Shown here piece by piece: positions 9,496 through 17,205 of a stretch of DNA of 64,000 nt (positions are counted from its first letter, which is position 1; every line of letters starts with the position of its first letter). Both the position numbers and the translations under genes were made by a program. Source of the stretch: SZUA-430 sp044220975 (lineage in GTDB: Bacteria; Pseudomonadota; Alphaproteobacteria; Micropepsales; Micropepsaceae); the NCBI GenBank assembly GCA_044220975.1, contig JBGAPZ010000011.1, positions 31,964-95,963 on the forward strand, given 5' to 3'. The notes below the pieces were generated by a model. That model worked only from the letters and a program-made list of their open reading frames with translations, did not search any database and was not told where the DNA came from.

Positions 9496-10539
9496 TTAGT
9501 GCACCGCTGTTTTCGGTTTGCCGACGGCGAGCATTTTTTCGACGGCGGCGCGTGCGCGGGCCGCGATCGAGGGGTCGACTTTGACTTCGTACTGCATCGT
9601 CTGGAGCGAGCGCAGGATCTTAGCCAACGTGATGCGCTTCATATGCGGGCAGAGATTGCACGGACGCAGGAACTCGACGTCGCGGTGCTGCGCCGAGATG
9701 TTGTCGGCCATCGAGCATTCGGTCAGAAGAACGACGCGTGCCGGACGCTTTTCGATGACATACTGTGTCATCGCGGAGGTCGAGCCTGCAAAGTCGCATT
9801 CGGCGACGACGTCGGCCGGGCACTCCGGGTGGGCGAGAACGATCGCCTGGGGGTGGTCGGCTTTGAAGCGACGGATGTCGTCGGCGGTGAAACGCTCATG
9901 CACTTCGCAACGGCCGTGCCAGGCAATAATCTTGATTTTCGTTTGGTTCGCTACGTTTTGCGCGAGGAATTTGTCCGGGATGAAGATTACCGTGTCGACG
10001 CCGCGTTCCCTGGCAATCGACTCGACGACGGCGACCGCGTTCGAGGACGTACAGGTGATGTCGCTTTCGGCTTTCACGTCGGCCGACGTGTTCACGTAGG
10101 TGACGACCGGCAGGTTCGGGTATTTCTGTTTCAGCAAGCGCACGTCGGCGCCGGTGATGGACGCCGCAAGCGAGCAGCCTGCCTCGAGGTCTGGAATCAG
10201 CACCGTCTTGTCGGGCGACAAGATTTTCGACGTCTCCGCCATGAAGTGGACGCCGGCCTGAACGATAATCTTCGCGTCGGTCTTGGCCGCTTCGCGGGCG
10301 AGCTGCAGGCTGTCGCCGACGAAATCGGCGACACAGTGGAAAATTTCGGGCGTTTGGTAGTTGTGTGCGAGAATAACGGCGCCGCGTTCTTTCTTCAGCC
10401 GGTTGATCTCGGCGATCAGCGGCGCGAAGTGCGGCCACTCGATCTCGGGTACGACGTTCGACACCTTCGCATAGAGTTCGCGCGTGGCGGCGGCGACCTC
10501 CGGCGTGTAAGCCAGTTTCGGTTCAGAAGCCCCCGACAT
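9496..10539 (-). CDS. nadA: quinolinate synthase A
   Basis: NadA is a [4Fe-4S] enzyme that condenses iminoaspartate with dihydroxyacetone phosphate to quinolinate. The three cluster cysteines are visible in LEAGCSLAAS, HPECPADV and CNLCPHMKR. ATG 10539 (MSGASEPK) is preferred, because AAGGA sits 8 nt before it. An ATG at 10548 (MAKMSG) would place AAGG against the start codon, and the ATG at 10632 lies upstream of the likely transcription start. From 10539 the product is 347 residues, normal for the family. It is the first gene of the operon controlled by the palindromes just upstream. Confidence 0.93.
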   Translation of the reverse strand: MSGASEPKLAYTPEVAAATRELYAKVSNVVPEIEWPHFAPLIAEINRLKKERGAVILAHNYQTPEIFHCVADFVGDSLQLAREAAKTDAKIIVQAGVHFMAETSKILSPDKTVLIPDLEAGCSLAASITGADVRLLKQKYPNLPVVTYVNTSADVKAESDITCTSSNAVAVVESIARERGVDTVIFIPDKFLAQNVANQTKIKIIAWHGRCEVHERFTADDIRRFKADHPQAIVLAHPECPADVVAECDFAGSTSAMTQYVIEKRPARVVLLTECSMADNISAQHRDVEFLRPCNLCPHMKRITLAKILRSLQTMQYEVKVDPSIAARARAAVEKMLAVGKPKTAVH

Positions 10540-10551
10540 CTTTGCCATCCT

Positions 10552-10570
10552 TATGCTCATTATGAGCATA
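10552..10570. promoter_or_regulatory. perfect palindromic operator O1 for nadABC (probable NadQ site)
   Basis: TATGCTCAT and its exact reverse complement ATGAGCATA flank one central base, making a perfect 19-bp palindrome. It lies in the nadA leader, 12 nt before the chosen start and next to the ribosome-binding site. The nadQ gene 2 kb away encodes the likely binding protein; that assignment is inference. Confidence 0.75.
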
Positions 10571-10614
10571 TATATGGTATCAAAAACGGCGGCGCCAAGG
10601 GCCGCCAGTGGGGA

Positions 10615-10633
10615 AATGCTAGAATTGAGCATA
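10615..10633. promoter_or_regulatory. second, degenerate operator O2 for nadABC
   Basis: The sequence AATGCTAGAATTGAGCATA agrees with O1 at 13 of 19 positions and keeps both outer arms (ATGCT and GAGCAT). Its centre is 63 bp from that of O1, close to six helical turns. It covers the candidate -10 box and part of the promoter spacer, as expected for a repressor site. Confidence 0.6.
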
Positions 10634-10645
10634 ACGTCGAGTCAA
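10616..10645 (-). promoter_or_regulatory. candidate sigma-70 promoter of nadABC
   Basis: On the minus strand TTGACT (10645-10640) and TAGCAT (10621-10616) are separated by 18 bp. Transcription would start near 10609, giving a leader of about 70 nt that contains operator O1. Confidence 0.5.
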
Positions 10646-10721
10646 GCGGCGTTGGGAAACATGGCCCGCCGCAACCGCGGTCACACAACTTGGCGCGGCG
10701 CCGTGCAATAGAAGAGCTCAC

Positions 10722-11750
10722 GTGCGCGGGGTGCACGTTTACGTTCCGTTACTCAACATCGTTCTTGTGTCTCCTGTTACCAGCAAACTTTCCATGACCT
10801 CAATTCTGCTAGCTGGTGTGCGTTGGGCGGTGCTTGCGGGGCTGGCCGGCGCAATCGGCGTTGTCGCGGGCGTGCTTGGGTCGTCGCTGCATTGGTCGTT
10901 CGATCTGATGGCACAGTTCTTGTTGCCTGCTTTCGTGGTCGCGCTGCTAATTGTGCCGGTCGCGGCGCTCGCGCGGTGGCCTGCGGTAGCGGGCGGCGCC
11001 GCGGTGACGGCCGTCGCTGCCTACGCGCTCGCTATGCCATCCGTGACGGCGCCTGGACCGGTGAAGGCGGAAGCGCCGCGGTTTCGCGTGCTTCTGTTCA
11101 ATATGTGGTTCGGCAATGGACGCTTGGGCGACGTCGCGCAGCTGATCCAGCGCGAAGACGCCGATCTGGTTGTTATCGTGGAATCTTCTCTGCGGGCGCG
11201 GAATGCGCTCCAAGCCGTTACGAACGTCTATCCCTACCGCTTCGACTGCACGGCATCTGGCTGTGACGTCGTCATGTTTTCGCGGGCGCGTCTGTTGCCG
11301 CAAGATATCGCGCGGACGAGCGACGCGAACCGCTCGCCCTATGTGACGGTCGGTACGGATATCGCGGGCTGCCGGTTGACGGTGCTTGCGACCCATATGA
11401 CACGGCCGTTTCCGCATCGGCCCTACGGTTCGCAGCGCGAGCAGGCGCGTGAGATAGGCAGTGTCGTCGGTTTAATCCCGGGCGCGAAGCTGGTGCTCGG
11501 CGATTTCAATGCCGCGCCATGGGGCTATGTCGTTCGCACAATCGAGGCACGCGGGAATGTCCGCGCTGCGACCGGGGCGTCTGGGACGTGGCCGTCCGCC
11601 CTGCCGGGGCAGCTTCGAATTCCGATCGACCACATGTTGGTCAGCCCGGGGTTAAGCTTCGTGTCGCGAAGCGTGCTGCCGGGAGCAGGGTCGGATCATC
11701 TGCCTGTGCTCGCCGAGATTGCTGTGACAGATCCCACGCAATGCCGCTGA
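10722..11750 (+). CDS. endonuclease/exonuclease/phosphatase family membrane protein
   Basis: This protein combines two or three N-terminal transmembrane helices (about residues 28-115) with a C-terminal endonuclease/exonuclease/phosphatase domain. Catalytic motifs of that fold are seen in order: FNMWFGN, VIVESS, THMTRPFPH, LGDFNAAPWG and GSDHLPV. The substrate could be nucleic acid, a phosphoester lipid or another phosphate; sequence does not decide. The GTG at 10722 has a fair GAAGAG upstream, while ATG 10794 begins just before the first helix, so the start is uncertain. The gene is divergent from nadA. Confidence 0.8.
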   Translation: MRGVHVYVPLLNIVLVSPVTSKLSMTSILLAGVRWAVLAGLAGAIGVVAGVLGSSLHWSFDLMAQFLLPAFVVALLIVPVAALARWPAVAGGAAVTAVAAYALAMPSVTAPGPVKAEAPRFRVLLFNMWFGNGRLGDVAQLIQREDADLVVIVESSLRARNALQAVTNVYPYRFDCTASGCDVVMFSRARLLPQDIARTSDANRSPYVTVGTDIAGCRLTVLATHMTRPFPHRPYGSQREQAREIGSVVGLIPGAKLVLGDFNAAPWGYVVRTIEARGNVRAATGASGTWPSALPGQLRIPIDHMLVSPGLSFVSRSVLPGAGSDHLPVLAEIAVTDPTQCR

Positions 11751-11765
11751 TTAATCGACGATTAA
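11751..11765. promoter_or_regulatory. CtrA-like box TTAA-N7-TTAA
   Basis: TTAA (11751-11754) and TTAA (11762-11765) are separated by exactly seven bases, matching the consensus of the alphaproteobacterial cell-cycle regulator CtrA. It lies about 100 nt before the HEAT-repeat gene. One such box can occur by chance, so confidence is limited. Confidence 0.35.
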
Positions 11766-11866
11766 GCCTTACGGTTCCTCGCTTTAACGTCTTGGATTGA
11801 ATTTTCACTTCAAGATGCCGGCCGTGACATCCCGCGATCAGAGCGACGGGAAGCAAGGAGTGGCTG

Positions 11867-12484
11867 GTGGGGTTCAACCTATTTTCGCAGGGATTGGCGG
11901 CGCTGTCGTTTTCATGGCCGTTCGCCCGGCTGTTTCATGGCCGGCGCAAGCGCGCGCAGGCGCGGATCAAGCGCAAATTCGCCGAGGCGCTGCTGTTGGC
12001 AGGCAACGGAAAACGCGCACCATTTCTGGTGCGGCGCTTGTCCGGGTTTGAACACCGGCTTTTGCTGGTCGCGGCGATCGAGTTGCTGCGCGTGATGCGC
12101 GGTGCGCCTGCGGCCCGGATCGTGCGCCTGCTCGGGCGCTACCAAGCGCGCGAGACTTTGGGCGCGTGGATGCACCATCAAAATGCAGCATTGCGCGCGC
12201 TTGCCGCGGAAGGCCTTGGGCACATGGGCGACAGCCAAGGGTGTCTGGCACTTGGCCGGGCGTTGCATGATGACGATCATCACGTGCGCATTGCCGCGGC
12301 GGAAAGTTTGATCAAACTCGGCGTGGCGCCGCCTCAGGACGAATTGATGGCCGCTCTAGAAGTCGGTGGCGAACCGCCGGCGCGGTTGTGGCGCATGCTC
12401 GACGCGATGCGTGCCAATCATCCCGATCCCGCGCGGCGTGCGGCGGATGAATATCAGCTCGAAGAAACGGCGGCGCTCGCTTAA
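11867..12484 (+). CDS. HEAT-repeat-like helical protein
   Basis: This 205-residue protein begins with a hydrophobic stretch (LAALSFSWPFARLF) followed by a basic segment, and then by helical repeats of the HEAT/armadillo type. One example is HQNAALRALAAEGLGHMGDS, followed by the similar DDHHVRIAAAESLIKLG. Such repeats normally bind proteins. Start GTG 11867 is set by a good AAGGAG six nt upstream. It converges on nadQ, and the two stop codons share the palindrome TTAA. No specific function can be assigned. Confidence 0.75.
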   Translation: MGFNLFSQGLAALSFSWPFARLFHGRRKRAQARIKRKFAEALLLAGNGKRAPFLVRRLSGFEHRLLLVAAIELLRVMRGAPAARIVRLLGRYQARETLGAWMHHQNAALRALAAEGLGHMGDSQGCLALGRALHDDDHHVRIAAAESLIKLGVAPPQDELMAALEVGGEPPARLWRMLDAMRANHPDPARRAADEYQLEETAALA

Positions 12485-13455
12485 GGGCGCTGCGTTCGCT
12501 GCAGCGGGACTTTTACGCCGAGTGCCGGCCGTTCGCGCAACGCTTCGCGGCGGAAGCGGAATTCTTCTGCCGGACGGCCACCCGCTTTTGTCGTGCGCTT
12601 TCCCGTTCGCTCCACCAAGCCCGAGGTTTCGACGAGGCGGCGGAAGTTCTGCTTGTGCAGGCGGATGCCTGAGATCGCCTCGACAGTGCGCTGCAGATCG
12701 AGCAGTGTGAACACCGAACCCATCAGTTCGAAAACGATCGGGCGGTATTTCAATTTGCCGCGCAGGCGGCCCATGCCGGTCGCTAGGATTCGACGGTGGT
12801 CGAACAGCATCGCTTCGCCGAAGTTCGCTTGATCTTCAGCGCGCGGGGCCGAAGGCGGCAAGGTGCGACCGTCGCGGCGTGCTTCCAACACCAAGCCTGC
12901 GTCGTACATCAGTTCGTAGCGTTCGAGGACCTTCTCCTCGTCCCAATGCAGACCATCGAAGCCGAAGCTGAGGCGTGCGCGTTCTTGGCGCGCTTGAGCG
13001 TCGGCGAGCTTTGCCCAAGTGTCCAAGCGCGGGCGGATCAGCGTGTCGATGATCGCGGGTCGTTCGCTGCGCCAATCTTCCCATGGAAAGAAATCGTAGA
13101 TGTTGCGGAAGTTCGCTGTGCCGTCGGCTGGCTGACGGGTGAGCGCCAAGTAGCCGACGGAAACGACGCGTGCACCCTCTCCGGGTTCGACTTCGTGACG
13201 GCCGCGGTCGCCGAAGGTGTAGAGCTGCTCGACATAGCCGAGCGAAAGGTGCGTTTGTTCCTGCACGAGATTGCGGAGGCCGATTTCGAGCGTGCGATGG
13301 TGATCTGGCTCGAAAGGGCCGAAGGGCAGGGCGTTCGAAGCATGCGCTTTGGACACCGGATCGCGGCGAACAACGAGCACACGCGGCGTGTCGTCACCTA
13401 GCGTCACCACGCAGGCGTTCAAGCCGATAATGACAGTGTTGGGTTGCTCCCTCAC
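12481..13455 (-). CDS. nadQ: NadQ-type NAD biosynthesis regulator (COG4111 family)
   Basis: I assign this to the COG4111 family, predicted repressors of NAD synthesis in proteobacteria. The N-terminal half resembles a Nudix fold (NTVIIGLNACVVTLGDDTPR, then VLVVRRDP), as in the analogous NrtR regulators. The C-terminal part, from about residue 220, looks like a winged helix (GSVFTLLDLQRTVEAISG, then HKQNFRRLVETSGLVERTG). The preferred start is GTG 13455, after a GAAGAGAG stretch, giving 324 residues; an upstream ATG at 13536 would run into the phosphatase gene. The nearby nadABC operon with paired palindromes supports the role. DNA binding is inferred. Confidence 0.8.
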   Translation of the reverse strand: MREQPNTVIIGLNACVVTLGDDTPRVLVVRRDPVSKAHASNALPFGPFEPDHHRTLEIGLRNLVQEQTHLSLGYVEQLYTFGDRGRHEVEPGEGARVVSVGYLALTRQPADGTANFRNIYDFFPWEDWRSERPAIIDTLIRPRLDTWAKLADAQARQERARLSFGFDGLHWDEEKVLERYELMYDAGLVLEARRDGRTLPPSAPRAEDQANFGEAMLFDHRRILATGMGRLRGKLKYRPIVFELMGSVFTLLDLQRTVEAISGIRLHKQNFRRLVETSGLVERTGKRTTKAGGRPAEEFRFRREALRERPALGVKVPLQRTQRP

Positions 13456-13465
13456 GCCGCTCTCT

Positions 13466-13987
13466 TCATCTCGCGTCCAGCGGTAGCGAGAATAAGACGC
13501 CTTCGAACACAACTCTTGCAGGTCCCATGGCATCAACCGCGTCGACCATTCGTCCTTCGCGGCCCAGAATGTCGTCGGCGAGCGCGACGAGGCGTGGGTT
13601 CGGTTGCGCGTGCGGCGCGCGGGCGCGGAGCATGCGGGCGATATCGGCCTCGCGGCCCGGTTCGTTCAGCATGCACGCGATCGTAAGCGCGGAGGCGGTC
13701 GAGCGGCTGATCCCGGCCCAGCAGTGAATCAGCATCGGCTGACTTCGATCCCAGCCTTTCGCGAAGGCGATCAGTTCGCGCACATGCATCTCGTCGGGCG
13801 GCGCGTGATGCATCGGTGACGGCACCACGACATCGTGCATGCCGAGGCGCAAATGACGGTGACCTGAAACTTCTTCCGGTGTCGCCATGTCGTCTGCCGG
13901 GTCGAGCAGTGTGATCAAATGCGATGGGCGCAACTGGCGCGCCGCATCCGGCACTTGGCTTTTCGGGCAGACGTAGATCAGAGGCAT
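13466..13987 (-). CDS. tyrosine-phosphatase-like protein
   Basis: The 173-residue protein carries a complete HCX5R phosphatase loop, HCWAGISRS, with nucleophile C89 and R95. This places it in the dual-specificity/tyrosine phosphatase superfamily. The substrate is unknown and may be a small phosphorylated metabolite rather than a protein. It lies between the HD hydrolase (5-nt gap) and nadQ (about 10-nt gap), so all three are probably co-transcribed. The association with a NAD regulator suggests a role in nucleotide metabolism, which is inference. Confidence 0.82.
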   Translation of the reverse strand: MPLIYVCPKSQVPDAARQLRPSHLITLLDPADDMATPEEVSGHRHLRLGMHDVVVPSPMHHAPPDEMHVRELIAFAKGWDRSQPMLIHCWAGISRSTASALTIACMLNEPGREADIARMLRARAPHAQPNPRLVALADDILGREGRMVDAVDAMGPARVVFEGVLFSLPLDAR

Positions 13988-13992
13988 ACCGG

Positions 13993-14601
13993 TCAGGCCC
14001 GTGCCGACGGCAGCAATTCGGTGAAGCGTTCGACGAATTTTTTCTGCGCCTCACGAGCGGGAAGGGGCTGCAGTTTCACCTGCGGCAACCCCCGCGGCGG
14101 ACCGAAGAACTCAAGCGCTTCTTCCGAAGAGAAGCCGGCGAGTTGCGTCGCCTCGAAATAAGCTGCCGCCTTGTCGGCGCGTTTGATCAGTGCCGTCGTT
14201 TCCTCCGGCAGTTGTGCGGACAAGCCGAAGCGCAGATGGATTGCGGCCAGCAATTTGTTCTCGAGCGATTTGTAGTCGAGGCCGACGGCTGCCTTGAACG
14301 GACTTATCAGGTCACCCACGACGTATTCAGGGGCGTCGTGCAGCAATGCGGCCAGACGCGAACGTTGAGCGATGCCGGGTTTTAGCGCTGCAACCAGATC
14401 TTCGACCAGCATGCAGTGCTGCGCCACCGAGAATGCGTGATCGCCGTGCGTCTGCCCGTTCCAGCGCGCGACACGGGCAAGGCCATGAGCAATGTCTTCA
14501 ATTTCAATGTCGAACGGTGAGGGATCGAGCAGATCAAGCCGTCTGCCGGACAACATGCGCTGCCAGGCTCGCGGCTGAACCATGCGTTGAAGTTTGGCCA
14601 T
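13993..14601 (-). CDS. HD-domain hydrolase (YfbR-like)
   Basis: This is an HD-superfamily metal-dependent phosphohydrolase of 202 residues. The metal ligands appear in HAFSVAQH (H55, H62) and LLHDAPE (H88, D89), and the DLISPFK motif resembles 5'-deoxynucleotidase YfbR. It likely hydrolyses nucleoside monophosphates in the cytoplasm, but specificity is not proven. It is the first gene of the HD - phosphatase - nadQ operon and is divergent from the universal stress protein gene. Confidence 0.85.
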   Translation of the reverse strand: MAKLQRMVQPRAWQRMLSGRRLDLLDPSPFDIEIEDIAHGLARVARWNGQTHGDHAFSVAQHCMLVEDLVAALKPGIAQRSRLAALLHDAPEYVVGDLISPFKAAVGLDYKSLENKLLAAIHLRFGLSAQLPEETTALIKRADKAAAYFEATQLAGFSSEEALEFFGPPRGLPQVKLQPLPAREAQKKFVERFTELLPSARA

Positions 14602-14645
14602 GTGTTAGAATAACCTTGTTTGACGCACTTGTTGACCTCAGGCGC

Positions 14646-14659
14646 TTGATTCAAGTCAA
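14646..14659. promoter_or_regulatory. FNR/FixK-like box upstream of the universal stress protein gene
   Basis: TTGAT-TCAA-GTCAA matches the FNR/FixK consensus TTGAT-N4-ATCAA at nine of ten defined positions. A fair -10 box TAGATT lies at 14682-14687, which predicts a start near 14694 and puts the box centre at about -41.5, the usual activator position. This suggests oxygen-responsive induction. Confidence 0.6.
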
Positions 14660-14713
14660 GGTCCGCCTAGGTTTGAAGCACTAGATTTCTTGCGACGATG
14701 AGGGAGACTATCC

Positions 14714-15580
14714 GTGGCTTACCGCAGAATTCTGGTACCGTTGATGGGCGCCGCACGCGACGCGAGCGTGCTTGCCGCCGCGTTCGACGTGGCAAAGGCG
14801 TTCGGTAGTCACGTGGCCGGCGTGTTCGTGCGGCCAGACGCCAGCGAAGTTCTGCCCTACCTGGGCGAAGGCGTTTCAGCCGGCGTCGTTCAGGAAATCA
14901 TGGACGCCTCGCGGGAGGCTGCGAATCGCGCAGCGGCGTCGGCGCGGGCGTCGCTCGATGAAGCTGCGCGCAAGGCGGGGGCAGCGACATTAGATATCGC
15001 TCAGGCGGGCAATGGGGTTGGCGCGTCGTTTCATGTGCGCGACGGGGCGCCCGAAGAAGTGATCGCACAAGAGGCGCGGCTTTCCGATCTCGTCGTGTTC
15101 GACGTTCCCGCTGACTCTAAGGATGTCGCGATACGGGCAATGCTGGAATCGGCGTTGCTGAACGGGCGCAAGCCCATGCTGCTCGTACCGCACAAATCCG
15201 CAAGCATAGTTGGTGCGAAAGCCGCGATCGGTTGGGATGGCGGCGCGGCCGCGGCCCATGCAGTTTCTGCGGCGATTCCGCTGCTCGCACGAGCGCAAGC
15301 GATCGAGATCTTAAACGTCACCTCCGGACCGATCGACATCGTGCAGATGGACCGCCTACGCGACTACCTGCGGCTGCACGGACTGAGCGCAGCCGAGCAC
15401 GGCATCAATCCGGGCAGCCAGGGTACAGCAACTGCGCTGATCGACGGGGCGACGCGTGCGGGCGCGGGCCTTCTCGTCATCGGCGGATATGGTCACAGCC
15501 GGCTTCGTGAGCTCGTGCTCGGTGGTGTGACGCGGCACGTGTTCGCGAATGTCACCATGCCTGTCTTGATAGCGCACTAA
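14714..15580 (+). CDS. universal stress protein, tandem UspA domains
   Basis: This 288-residue cytosolic protein has two UspA-like halves. The second ends in the nucleotide-binding signature GGYGHSRLRELVLGGVTRHV (glycines spaced G-x2-G-x9-G), followed by the family's terminal VTMPVLIAH. The first half lacks a clear copy of this loop, so probably only one half binds ATP. Start GTG 14714 follows GAGGGAG. The FNR-like box upstream suggests induction under low oxygen, as known for usp genes in other alphaproteobacteria. Confidence 0.88.
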   Translation: MAYRRILVPLMGAARDASVLAAAFDVAKAFGSHVAGVFVRPDASEVLPYLGEGVSAGVVQEIMDASREAANRAAASARASLDEAARKAGAATLDIAQAGNGVGASFHVRDGAPEEVIAQEARLSDLVVFDVPADSKDVAIRAMLESALLNGRKPMLLVPHKSASIVGAKAAIGWDGGAAAAHAVSAAIPLLARAQAIEILNVTSGPIDIVQMDRLRDYLRLHGLSAAEHGINPGSQGTATALIDGATRAGAGLLVIGGYGHSRLRELVLGGVTRHVFANVTMPVLIAH

Positions 15581-15603
15581 TATCCCCAACGGAGACCACT
15601 ATC

Positions 15604-15969
15604 ATGGCGTTGTTCCATGTCCGCCTTGAACTTGCGCGTTCGAAGGAGTTCCCAAACGGCAGTGTGCGGCACGGCTATGAGTTCGTAGCGCCGCTCGATG
15701 CCAGCGGACACTTGAACGCCGAAGAGTGGAAGAAGAACAAAGCAAAGTGCACGGTGCGGCGCTTCTCGGCAGGCGAACCGGACCAGCGCGGCCATTTGAT
15801 CGACGTGGGCCGCGGCTGGCATTTCGATTACGACGCCGGCGACGCGGACGACGACGAGCCTCTCTACAAACTCGACCGGCACACGATCAAGCAGAGCGAA
15901 TACCTATCGATCACCGAACATGACGGCGTGATGCGAACGTTCAAGGTCGCGAGCGTGATGGCGGTTTGA
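15604..15969 (+). CDS. conserved hypothetical protein, 121 aa
   Basis: I do not recognise a named domain. The 121-residue soluble protein has a regular beta-strand pattern (ALFHVRLELARSKEFPNGS, HGYEFVAPLDASGHL), an acidic cluster (DYDAGDADDDEP) and a C-terminal strand pair (SEYLSITEHDGVMRTFKVAS). It lies 23 nt after the stress protein and may share its promoter. The codon use looks like that of its neighbours, so it is likely a real resident gene. Confidence 0.7.
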   Translation: MALFHVRLELARSKEFPNGSVRHGYEFVAPLDASGHLNAEEWKKNKAKCTVRRFSAGEPDQRGHLIDVGRGWHFDYDAGDADDDEPLYKLDRHTIKQSEYLSITEHDGVMRTFKVASVMAV

Positions 15970-16000
15970 ACGGTTCCGCCACTCGTCTGGACATTCGCTC

Positions 16001-17125
16001 TCAGCGCGATTTCTTCACGATAACGCTGCCGGCGGAATAGCCCGCGCCAAAGGAGCAAATGACGCCGAGGTCGTCGGCCTTGAGGTCGTCCGAGTGTTTG
16101 TGGAAAGCGATGATAGAGCCGGCGGAACTTGTGTTTGCGTAGGTGTCGAGAATCACCGGTGACTCGCCGGGCTTTGGATCGCGGCCGAGCACGCGGCGGG
16201 CAATGAAATCGTTCATGTTGGCATTGGCTTGATGAAGCCAAAGGCGCTTGAGGCTTTCCGGCGCGATCTTCTCGTCGGCGAGGTGGCTTACGATCAGTTC
16301 GGCGACCATCGGGCAGACTTCTTTGAAGACCTTGCGGCCCTCTTGAACGAAGAGTTTGTCGGGTTGGCCAATCCCTTCTGGTGCCGCGCGGTTCAAGAAA
16401 CCAAAGTTGTTGCGGATGTTGTTCGAGAATTGTGTCTTGAGGCGCGTGCCCAAGATCTCCCACGCATGAGGACCTTTCGCACGGTCCGCGGGCTCGAGCA
16501 TGATCGCGGTTGCAACGTCGCCAAAGATGAAATGACTGTCGCGATCACGAAAGTTCAGGTGCCCGGAACAGATTTCCGGATTCACGACAAGGGCGACCTT
16601 CGCGTTGCCGGCGCGGATCATGTCGGCGGCGGCTTGCATGCCGAATGTCGCCGACGAGCACGCGACGTTCATGTCGAACGCGAAGCCTTGGGCTCCAAGC
16701 GCGTTTTGGACTTCGATCGCGATGGCGGGGTAAGCGCGCTGCAAGTTCGAGCAGGCGACGATGACGCAGTCGACGTCTTGTGGTTTCCTTCCGGCACGGG
16801 CAAGCGCTTCCTTCGCGGCGATCACGCCCATTTCCGCGAGGATGGAGAGTTGTTCGTTAGGCCTCTCGGGGATGCGCGGGCACATCACACCGGGGTCGAG
16901 GATATGTTCCTTCTCGACGACGAAACGACTTTTGATGCCGGAGGCTTTTAAAACGAATTCGACGCTCGATTCCTGCAGCGCCTGGGTCTTCCCGGCGGCG
17001 ATAGCGTCAGCGTTCGCGGCGTTGAATGTCTTGACGTAGGCGTTGTAGGAGGCGATCAGCTCTTCGTTGCTGATCGCATTCGGCGGCGTGTAGAGACCTG
17101 TGCCGCTGATCGCAATGGCCGTCAC
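16001..17125 (-). CDS. beta-ketoacyl-ACP synthase III family protein
   Basis: This is a FabH-like thiolase-fold condensing enzyme of about 374 residues. The catalytic triad is visible: Cys in NVACSSATFG, His in LWLHQANANMND and Asn in DTYANTSSAGS. Members start fatty-acid synthesis by joining an acyl-CoA to malonyl-ACP, but the divergent N-terminal insert (residues 30-60) suggests a substrate other than acetyl-CoA. The start is GTG 17125 with GAGGG five nt upstream; the longer frame to 17275 overlaps queC. The gene stands alone, divergent from queC. Confidence 0.85.
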   Translation of the reverse strand: MTAIAISGTGLYTPPNAISNEELIASYNAYVKTFNAANADAIAAGKTQALQESSVEFVLKASGIKSRFVVEKEHILDPGVMCPRIPERPNEQLSILAEMGVIAAKEALARAGRKPQDVDCVIVACSNLQRAYPAIAIEVQNALGAQGFAFDMNVACSSATFGMQAAADMIRAGNAKVALVVNPEICSGHLNFRDRDSHFIFGDVATAIMLEPADRAKGPHAWEILGTRLKTQFSNNIRNNFGFLNRAAPEGIGQPDKLFVQEGRKVFKEVCPMVAELIVSHLADEKIAPESLKRLWLHQANANMNDFIARRVLGRDPKPGESPVILDTYANTSSAGSIIAFHKHSDDLKADDLGVICSFGAGYSAGSVIVKKSR

Positions 17126-17205
17126 GTTAACCCTCGTATGTCGTTGAGGCTCTTTAGCCCATTGCGCCGCCGCTCGCATCCCCCCATCTTGCGCGCCGTT
17201 GTGCA

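Noticed and set aside
9499..10797. 432-codon plus-strand frame over nadA
   Set aside because: It is antisense to nadA and its operators, with low-complexity Arg/Gly/Val composition.
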